A stretch of DNA of 35,653 nt from positions 1 to 35,653 of the IMG/VR virus record IMGVR_UViG_3300025646_000162, one strand, 5' to 3'. A program made the translations under genes and the position numbers. This stretch comes from a virus. The notes under the pieces were generated by a model that was given only the letters and a program-made list of their open reading frames with translations, was not told where the DNA came from and did no database searches. This document shows positions 24,512 through 29,403 of the stretch, in pieces. Within the stretch, counting starts at the first letter, position 1. Each line of letters starts with the position of its first letter.

Positions 24512-25009
24512 TTAGGCAGCTTTCTCAGCAGAGGCTTTGACCATGTCCTCTTCGCTGATGCCAATGCCGTCAGCACGCGGATGGATCTTGGCACGACGCT
24601 TCTCGATCTTGTCCATCTCAGCCTTGATAGCTGAGGGCTCGATCTCACCAGTAGCGACTTTGGCCAGGAGCGCGTCCTTCTCGCTCTTGCTGTCACGCTG
24701 TTGCTTGGTCCAGGCAGCTGTGCCCTCTTTGCACATGTTGCTGTAGCCAGTAGGAGAGCTGGCCTTCTTGCCATACTCGACCATACCTTCACCTTCGCCA
24801 ACAGGCTCCCACATTTTGTGGTAGTAGCAGAAGATGTGGGTCACGTTGCCTGCATCGTCACGAATGACAGTAGAGGCGGCACGACCACCGCCACCAACTT
24901 TGGCAGCACAGAGTTCAGTTGCTTCGGCCAGGATAGAAGAGACTTTCTTGTCTTTGTTCTGTTCCAGGAATTCGATGAGAGGCTGGAAAGCCTTTTTTAC
25001 ATTAGCCAT
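24512..25009 (-). CDS. Conserved phage protein of unknown function, CYYHK family, copy A
   Basis: A 165-aa soluble protein, paralogous to the protein at 27578. Shared blocks: an N-terminal helix KKAFQPLIEFLEQNKDKKV, FCYYHKMWE (about 60-68), VEYGKKASS, GYSNMCKEGTAAWTKQQR and GEIEPSAIKAEMDKIEKRR. The conserved Cys/His residues (CYYHK and MCKEG) could form a metal site or fold core. I recall relatives in other marine and enteric phages, without function. It stands alone between promoter P4 with AGGAG and a strong TTCG terminator. Its G+C-richer codon use suggests very high expression, as for a host-takeover or DNA-coating protein (inference). Confidence 0.75.
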   Translation of the reverse strand: MANVKKAFQPLIEFLEQNKDKKVSSILAEATELCAAKVGGGGRAASTVIRDDAGNVTHIFCYYHKMWEPVGEGEGMVEYGKKASSPTGYSNMCKEGTAAWTKQQRDSKSEKDALLAKVATGEIEPSAIKAEMDKIEKRRAKIHPRADGIGISEEDMVKASAEKAA

Positions 25010-25077
25010 GTTAGGTATCTCCTGTGTTGGCAGTTAGTTAAAATCCTTAGTTACTAAATGTATCTAAGGTAGTGAAT

Positions 25078-25149
25078 ATATTAAAACAATAAGAACTGTA
25101 AGTACAATTAAATATTTCTATGATGTTATAAATTTTGCTTATGTTAGCA
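25078..25149 (-). promoter_or_regulatory. Minus-strand promoter P4 (CYYHK copy A)
   Basis: TAATAT (25078-25083), an 18-bp spacer, TTGTAC (25102-25107), A-rich upstream bases and ACATAAG starting the dyad 37 bases above the -35 box. It drives the 165-aa gene with a leader of about 60 bases. Confidence 0.68.
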
Positions 25150-25152
25150 GAT

Positions 25153-25183
25153 AAAAAAAATCCCTACTGAGTTAGTAGGGATT
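25153..25183 (-). terminator. Rho-independent terminator after the 112-aa gene
   Basis: On the minus strand, AATCCCTACT, a 5-base loop, AGTAGGGATT, then a run of T. It closes the small-gene operon (26701 down to 25222) just before P4. Confidence 0.88.
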
Positions 25184-25221
25184 TTCATTTCCAGGATCCT
25201 AGAAACTAAGATGCTTATAGG

Positions 25222-25560
25222 CTACTCTCGCTTATGCTTCATAATAAACAAGGTGATCTTCTCCAGTACCGTTAGCAGCCCTCCTTCTAAGCTAATAGTG
25301 TCTCCTTCTTCTGAGTTCCAACTGATATACAGCTCTTGTAGTAGTGAGCCACCAGGTTGGGCATCACCGTCCTCATCAGCCTCACCAACGAAGTAGATAG
25401 TCACGGTGTCTTGTACCTCATTTGCTTTTGTAGGTACGTCATAGCTAAAGCCAGGCCATACATCGTTGCCGTATGACGAGTCATAAAAGCCTAGCACAGT
25501 TAAGGCTCTGAGCAGAGGGGTTGGCACTGACACTTGGCCAGGATGTTCATAGAATTGCAT
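25222..25560 (-). CDS. Hypothetical protein, 112 aa
   Basis: An acidic protein with a strand-rich middle (VQDTVTIYFVGEADEDGDAQ then PGGSLLQELYISWNSEEGDTI) and a hydrophobic C-terminal helix (LLTVLEKITLFIMKHKRE). AGGAG precedes the ATG. It is the last gene of the small-gene operon and is followed by a terminator. No family recognised. Confidence 0.6.
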   Translation of the reverse strand: MQFYEHPGQVSVPTPLLRALTVLGFYDSSYGNDVWPGFSYDVPTKANEVQDTVTIYFVGEADEDGDAQPGGSLLQELYISWNSEEGDTISLEGGLLTVLEKITLFIMKHKRE

Positions 25561-25571
25561 AGTGTTATCTC

Positions 25572-25796
25572 CTAAAAGGTCTTGTAATACTCAAGGGTTA
25601 CAAAGAAGCTCATCTTACCCATGGCATGCTCAATGTGTGCAGCAGCCTTGATACGAGAGTTACATTTAGCTTTGCGCAACTTACGGTACACTAGCTGAGT
25701 ATATTTGTGAGCTACATCGAGCTGCTCTTGAGTACGGCAGCTATTAATAACATTGACAGTTTTGTCAATTAGTTCATCAATTTCACGATCGTTCAT
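25572..25796 (-). CDS. Hypothetical helical protein, 74 aa
   Basis: All-helical with alternating charges: MNDREIDELIDKTVNVINSC, then YTQLVYRKLRKAKCNSRIKA and HIEHAMGKMSFFVTLEYYKTF. GGAG precedes the ATG. No family recognised; part of the small-gene operon. Confidence 0.6.
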   Translation of the reverse strand: MNDREIDELIDKTVNVINSCRTQEQLDVAHKYTQLVYRKLRKAKCNSRIKAAAHIEHAMGKMSFFVTLEYYKTF

Positions 25797-25806
25797 TGGT
25801 TGTCTC

Positions 25807-26136
25807 CTATTGAACTATTGGGTAAGGCTCAAAGCATACAGTGCTGCGTGTATGTATGTCATTATACCAGTCTATCATAACCTCATGTATGCAGAAGCCC
25901 TCTAACTGGTTAATAGAGTGGACTATAAGCCTTAACGCGATGCACTCGGCATAGTTAAAGAGTGGTTCCCCAAGCTTGTTATTAGTCAAGTGATAGATGT
26001 CATGCGGATCCTCGTCCATGTGGTAGTCTAAGCCAGCCTCACACATAGCTATAGCCCATTGAGTGGCCTCCTCAATAGTGAGATTAGCTAAGTTGATATA
26101 TGGAATGCGGAAGTCGTGGTGTTTGGCGTAGTTCAT
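25807..26136 (-). CDS. Hypothetical protein, 109 aa
   Basis: Helical and acidic, with MDEDPHDIYHLTNNKLGEPL and several Trp, His and Cys residues. It overlaps the 76-aa gene (ATGA). No family recognised; it could be an early host-interaction protein like other members of this operon. Confidence 0.6.
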   Translation of the reverse strand: MNYAKHHDFRIPYINLANLTIEEATQWAIAMCEAGLDYHMDEDPHDIYHLTNNKLGEPLFNYAECIALRLIVHSINQLEGFCIHEVMIDWYNDIHTRSTVCFEPYPIVQ

Positions 26137-26363
26137 CTGTAGACCCTCGTAATCATGATTGTTTCTTTAGTGTTGTAGCGGGCCTCTACATAGGTCTGCA
26201 ACCACTTAGCTATATGCTCCAACTGTACAGTGTTGCCGTACATCGCAGCTATCAAGTGGGTCTGGTGCAGTGCAGGTATAGAATACTCTATTATCACCAT
26301 GTCTAGTGCCTTGAGCGTATTGCCTGTGTCAGTGTCTTTAAAATCAATGGGTATGCTTATCAT
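26133..26363 (-). CDS. Hypothetical protein, 76 aa
   Basis: Begins MISIPIDFKDTDTGNTLKAL, has a middle MVIIEYSIPALHQTHLIAAM and a C-terminal ARYNTKETIMITRVYR. GGAGA before the ATG gives a good start. Possibly an alpha/beta mini-domain; no family recognised. Confidence 0.6.
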   Translation of the reverse strand: MISIPIDFKDTDTGNTLKALDMVIIEYSIPALHQTHLIAAMYGNTVQLEHIAKWLQTYVEARYNTKETIMITRVYR

Positions 26364-26452
26364 AGCTATCTCCTATGTTGTTGATGTGTAGTATGAGGGA
26401 TGCCCCTCGCATAGCCCACTAACTAATAAGCTAATGAGCTATACGTGGAGCA

Positions 26453-26701
26453 CTATATGTTAGCTCTCCTCTTCAGTTCTGCTTTGATTGTGCGAGCAGT
26501 CTCGCCACGCCATGTCTGTGCGTTAGCCAGGAAGTGCAGTACAATAGACTTGCCTGTATCTAAGAGGTAGGGGTCGTGGATTGAGTTGAGAGTCTGCATT
26601 GCCTTTAAGTAAGGTTCAGCCGCATAGTTGACGTTAGACCAGTCTCTGTATATAAGAGAAGCCAGTTCGTATAGTGGCAGGTTGTGTAAGGATTCATTCA
26701 T
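26453..26701 (-). CDS. Small phage protein of a widespread family, 82 aa
   Basis: Helical; the pattern YELASLIYRDWSNVNYAAEP then YLKAMQTLNSIHDPYLLDTG and SIVLHFLANAQTWRGETART is one I recognise from many phages ('RDWKNVYFGAVPYLEAM... YFLANATTWRGEKAR'), always small, without a known role. It is the first gene of the operon after P5. TAGGTA precedes the ATG. Confidence 0.7.
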   Translation of the reverse strand: MNESLHNLPLYELASLIYRDWSNVNYAAEPYLKAMQTLNSIHDPYLLDTGKSIVLHFLANAQTWRGETARTIKAELKRRANI

Positions 26702-26760
26702 AATAAGTACCTATAAGTTGATTAACTAAATACTGGTAGATCTAACCACTACCATCTATT

Positions 26761-26790
26761 ATTATAGCCCATTGCGTCAGTATAGTACAA
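26761..26790 (-). promoter_or_regulatory. Minus-strand promoter P5 (small-gene operon)
   Basis: TATAAT (26761-26766), an 18-bp spacer and TTGTAC (26785-26790), with A/T-rich sequence above. The upstream dyad seen at other copies is poorly conserved here. Confidence 0.65.
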
Positions 26791-27235
26791 TAAAATAATT
26801 TTATCCTACATAAAAAAATTTTATTACGACTAGCGAATATAGAAAACTACTGGTGCTATTAGTGTGTGACAATGCATGCTTGTTAGTGCAAATCCAAAAA
26901 ATCCATTATAAATTATCTGGGCCATTTTGAGAAATTTTAATAAAATCAATAACTTAGACAAAAAGTACAAATCCAAAAAATCCAATATAAGGTTACAAAA
27001 TCTGAAAAATCCAAAATCCAAAGTTTTTCTTAATATATATAAATGATCTGACCCCTTTTTTCAATAATTGTGTTTTTAATTATTATATAAGATTTTGGAT
27101 TTATTATATTTTATATTGGATTTTTTGGATTTATACTAACAATATCGCACCAGACCCTCTTTTAGCTATTAGTTTGATAGAATACTGAACAGTATTATAA
27201 AATGACCACCTTTAGTTGCCACCAGGTTAGCACAT
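26791..27235. repeat. AT-rich non-coding region with ATCCAAAA repeats and inverted copies
   Basis: No convincing gene. A 21-bp unit built on ATCCAAAAAATCC occurs at 26890-26910 and 26969-26989 in the same direction (one mismatch) and, perfectly inverted, at 27112-27132. Looser ATCCAAAA copies lie at about 27005-27025, and GATTTTGGATTT at about 27091. The inverted copies bracket about 120 bp of very A/T-rich DNA. A 16-bp palindrome AATACTG-AA-CAGTATT is at 27181-27196. A replication origin or DNA-unwinding element is one possibility. Confidence 0.5.
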
Positions 27236-27237
27236 CG

Positions 27238-27522
27238 ATCAATCTGCTGAGCAGTCGTCAGTCTTTTAAACCTGGATCACTGGATTCCTGGCCACAGACC
27301 TGTTTAGTTAATTGAACAATCTGCTGAGCATAACATTGACCGACAGGCCCTTACATATTAGTTTAGCTGTTTTGCAAACCTGGATCCCAGGATTCCTGGC
27401 CGCAGGCCTATTTAGCTAATTGAATAATCTGCTGAGCAGCTGCTGCCAGGGATTTTCTAAACCTGGATCCCTAGATTCTGGGACGCTAATTAGTTAATTG
27501 AACAATCTGCTGATCAGCAGAT
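27238..27522. repeat. Three and a partial fourth diverged 80-108 bp repeats
   Basis: Units begin at AATCTGCTGAGCA (27241, 27318, 27426, and AATCTGCTGATCA at 27504). They contain AAACCTGGATC (27268, 27376, 27459) and GATTCCTGGCC (27283, 27391, degenerate in the third), and close with TTAGYTAATTGA. The last copy holds an 18-bp perfect palindrome (ATCTGCTGATCAGCAGAT at 27506-27523). Non-coding; it lies between the CYYHK copy B terminator and P5. Confidence 0.55.
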
Positions 27523-27542
27523 CATTTGATTTATTTTGAAGT

Positions 27543-27573
27543 AAAAAAAACCCCAACCAAGAGGCTGGGGTTT
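27543..27573 (-). terminator. Rho-independent terminator after CYYHK copy B
   Basis: On the minus strand, AAACCCCAGCC, loop TCTT, GGTTGGGGTTT, then a run of T, 5 bases after the stop of the gene at 27578. Confidence 0.9.
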
Positions 27574-27577
27574 AGTG

Positions 27578-28036
27578 TTACTTAAGAGCAGGTGCTTCTT
27601 GAGTACCAACTGGAGCATTCTCCATGTTGATCGTTTGACGTTGCTGCTCAACTTCATCAAGTTTGACCTTGATCAGTGAAGGATCAATTTCACCTTTAGC
27701 AACACCATCGAGGATTGCAGCTTTAGCTTTCTCAGCCTCCTTTTGCTGCTTAGTCCACTGGTTGGTACCAATCTTGCACATTGTATTGTAGCCACTCTTA
27801 GCACTTGCTTTCTTGCCGTATTCCACTTCACTGAGCAGTTCCCACTGCTTGTGGTAGTAACAGTAGATGGCATAAGCATTGCCTTTGTCATCATAAAGCA
27901 CAGTCTCAGTCTTCTTCTTAGTGGCACACATCTCGAGCACCTCATTGAAGATAGTTTCAACTTTCTTGTTTTTGTTGTCTTCTAAGAACTTGACAACATC
28001 AACAAATGCTTTTTTGATTTCAACTGTATTAGACAT
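27578..28036 (-). CDS. Conserved phage protein of unknown function, CYYHK family, copy B
   Basis: A 152-aa protein. The ATG at 28036 is preferred, with AGGTG seven bases before it; an upstream GTG at 28045 gives three more residues. It aligns along nearly its full length with the protein at 24512: KKAFVDVVKFLEDNKNKKV, YCYYHKQWE, VEYGKKASAKSGYNTMCKIG, WTKQQK and GEIDPSLIKVKLDEVEQQR. This is an in-genome duplication, so both copies are probably needed or differently timed. It has the heaviest regulation in the window: an upstream array of promoter repeats, a boxA-like leader and hairpins, and a strong terminator. No enzyme motif is seen. Confidence 0.75.
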   Translation of the reverse strand: MSNTVEIKKAFVDVVKFLEDNKNKKVETIFNEVLEMCATKKKTETVLYDDKGNAYAIYCYYHKQWELLSEVEYGKKASAKSGYNTMCKIGTNQWTKQQKEAEKAKAAILDGVAKGEIDPSLIKVKLDEVEQQRQTINMENAPVGTQEAPALK

Positions 28037-28080
28037 AATAATCACCTATAGTGTAGAAGTTAATAAGTAGATTGTATGTC

Positions 28081-28183
28081 TCACTGTTGTGTACTCACAA
28101 CAGTGAGTACAATACAATAAATTGTTAAAGAACAATCTGAGGGGAACGCCCTCAGTGAAAGTGAACATTTGTTTATTCACTTT
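28081..28183 (-). promoter_or_regulatory. Leader with boxA-like element and three hairpins
   Basis: In RNA order on the minus strand: hairpin 28158-28183 (AAAGTGAA/TTCACTTT, perfect 8 bp), hairpin 28137-28155 (CTGAGGG/CCCTCAG, 7 bp), then GTTCTTTAACA (28123-28133), which fits the boxA consensus GYTCTTTANNA and continues like the E. coli rrn leader (TCTTTAACAATTTAT). A perfect 11-bp hairpin follows (28081-28106). The order hairpin-boxA recalls rRNA leaders, and boxA-hairpin recalls lambda nut sites. Confidence 0.55.
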
Positions 28184-28192
28184 ATGTAATAT

Positions 28193-28221
28193 ATTATACG
28201 CTCTTTTTTATAAAAGTAAAT
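28193..28221 (-). promoter_or_regulatory. Minus-strand promoter P6 (just above the leader)
   Basis: TATAAT at 28193-28198 with a weak -35 (ATTTAC, 28216-28221, 17-bp spacer). It would start transcription just upstream of the boxA leader of CYYHK copy B. Confidence 0.45.
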
Positions 28222-28290
28222 ATATTTTTTAGTTATTTCTACTAGAAGTTTTTTATAGGCCTAATAAATTCCACTTATTAGTTTAAATAG

Positions 28291-28567
28291 GCTATAGTTT
28301 AGTTTCACTTAAAAGTACAATCAAATGTTTCTATAGCTTATAGGTAAAACTTATCCAGGTCTTATACTACAATTCTAGGCAAAAGTACAATCAATTGTTT
28401 TTATACTGGCATCGATTTTACTTATGGCCAGGCTTATCACAATTCCAGGCAAAAGTACAATCAATTGTTCTTATACTGGCATCGATTTTACTTATGGCCA
28501 GGCTTATCACAATTCCAGGCAAAAGTACAATCAATTGTTCTTATACTGACATAAGCAAAATCTATGG
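28291..28567 (-). promoter_or_regulatory. Tandem array of four promoter-containing 70-bp repeats (P7-P10)
   Basis: Units 28301-28370, 28371-28440, 28441-28510 and 28511 to about 28570. Units 2 and 3 differ at only a few bases, and units 1 and 4 are diverged. Each carries TTGTAC on the minus strand (28315-28320, 28385-28390, 28455-28460, 28525-28530), with TATAGC (28291-28296) and TATAAG (28361-28366) 18 bp beyond for P7 and P8, and GATAAG (16 bp) for P9 and P10. Each has a dyad of CATAAG/CTTATG type above it. All point at CYYHK copy B. Confidence 0.6.
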
Positions 28568-28590
28568 CCATACAAACGCAAATGTAAAAC

Positions 28591-28697
28591 TAAATGATAG
28601 GCATTCTCACTTGCAGGTGTAAATGATTATCATTCTCACTTGCAGGTGTAAATGATTATCATTCTCACTTGCAGGTGTAAATGATTATCATTCTCAC
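28591..28697. repeat. Four tandem 29-bp repeats, each a Fur-box-like site
   Basis: Units at 28591-28619, 28620-28648 and 28649-28677, plus a truncated one at 28678-28697, directly abutting. The core TGATTATCATTCTCA fits the Fur 7-1-7 pattern TGATAATNATTATCA at 12 of 14 defined positions in three units; the first unit is a variant (11 of 14). On the other strand GAGAATGATAATCATTTAC agrees with the 19-bp E. coli Fur consensus at 16 of 19. They lie just upstream of the promoter array. Iterons for a replication protein are an alternative. Confidence 0.55.
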
Positions 28698-28767
28698 TGG
28701 AGGGCGGGTAGGGAAGGTCCCAGGCCCAGTCGGAATCACACATCATGGTGGGGTGAAAGTAACTGGT

Positions 28768-28849
28768 TTTCAGTGTAATAAATTTAATAAATTATTAGCA
28801 GTGTGAAAATAGGAAGAGTTTCAGTGTGATAAATTTAATAAATTACTAG
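28768..28849. repeat. 31-bp direct repeat with A/T core
   Basis: Two copies (28768-28798 and 28819-28849) of a 31-bp sequence starting TTTCAGTGT and containing AATAAATTTAATAAATTA, two mismatches, 51 bases apart, just past the terminator of the terminase operon. Confidence 0.55.
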
Positions 28850-28873
28850 TAAAGAAAAGCCCATCCTTGGGCT
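28850..28873 (-). terminator. Rho-independent terminator of the terminase/Tad2 operon
   Basis: On the minus strand, AGCCCA, loop AGGA, TGGGCT, then TTTTCTTT, 8 bases after the stop at 28881. Confidence 0.85.
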
Positions 28874-28880
28874 AAGGGGA

Positions 28881-29387
28881 CTAAACTAAATTCCAGTCAT
28901 TGCTGTTCATGTCATCCTGCGATGCAAGCCAAGGAAAGACTCTGCCATCAGCTGCTTTAATATCGATATGACTGCCATAAGTGATAGCAGTGCCTTCAGG
29001 ATAGATACCTAGCAAAGGAGGGCGGTTGACTTCAAAACGTGAACCAGGCACCAGGAAGATAAACATACCTTTACCATTCCATCCAGATCTTGCTACTCTA
29101 TATCCACGCTGGACCAAGTGCATAGCATGTGCAAAAGACATGTTCTGCACAGGCTCATAAGCTTCCTCAAATACATTAGCTGGTGACCAAGAGATGTACC
29201 CTTCATGATCAGGGTGATTACTGGGACCGCCATCAACGTACTCTACAAGGTAACCAGGATCGGAGCCATCTTCATCAGCAGGCAGTTCCCAATTACGATA
29301 CTCGTTGTACTGCGCACGAGTCATAGTTTTAGCTTTAATTAGCTTAGTTCCGATAAAAGTTACTTCTGTGTCAATTGGTTTAAACAT
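28881..29387 (-). CDS. DUF2829 (Tad2-like) protein with N-terminal phage domain
   Basis: A 168-aa two-part protein. Residues 83-168 fit the DUF2829 family: MSFAHAMHLVQRGYRVARSG then WNGKGMFIFLVPGSR, later GIYPEGTAITYGSHIDIKAA and RVFPWLASQDDMNSNDWNLV. DUF2829 includes Tad2, the Thoeris anti-defence protein that traps the cyclic ADP-ribose-type signal. Residues 1-80 (KLIKAKTMTRAQYNEYRNWE then ELPADEDGSDPGYLVEY and GYISWSPANVFEEAY) are a phage domain often seen in front of DUF2829. It lies after the large terminase with a 16-base gap and is the operon's last gene. Anti-Thoeris action is inference from the family; only some DUF2829 members have been tested. Confidence 0.8.
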   Translation of the reverse strand: MFKPIDTEVTFIGTKLIKAKTMTRAQYNEYRNWELPADEDGSDPGYLVEYVDGGPSNHPDHEGYISWSPANVFEEAYEPVQNMSFAHAMHLVQRGYRVARSGWNGKGMFIFLVPGSRFEVNRPPLLGIYPEGTAITYGSHIDIKAADGRVFPWLASQDDMNSNDWNLV

Positions 29388-29403
29388 TACTTTCTCTCAT
29401 TAG

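Noticed and set aside
26376-26420. Hairpin around GAGGG/CCCTC between two small genes as a terminator
   Set aside because: The stem is interrupted and no T-run follows; downstream genes keep the same direction and spacing.
26965-26970. Another GTACAA promoter-like site
   Set aside because: The position 18 bp away is ATTTTA, not a -10 box, and no upstream dyad is found; it is part of the ATCCAAAA repeat region.
26830-27021. A 63-aa minus-strand reading frame
   Set aside because: It lies within A/T-rich repeats, has a low-complexity Phe/Leu composition and no ribosome site.
28107-28112. GTACAA in the boxA leader
   Set aside because: The spaced -10 position reads AACAGT and falls inside the 11-bp hairpin, so it is not a promoter.
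28395-28622. A 75-aa plus-strand reading frame across the promoter array
   Set aside because: It only translates the 70-bp and 29-bp repeats and has no ribosome binding site.
28591-28697. Possible CRISPR array from the 29-bp repeats
   Set aside because: The repeats directly abut with no unique spacers, and no cas genes are present, so this is a tandem operator or iteron array.
28681-28760. G+C-rich island considered as a tRNA or small RNA
   Set aside because: No cloverleaf arms or T-loop sequence can be formed; only a G-rich tract and a 4-bp hairpin are seen.
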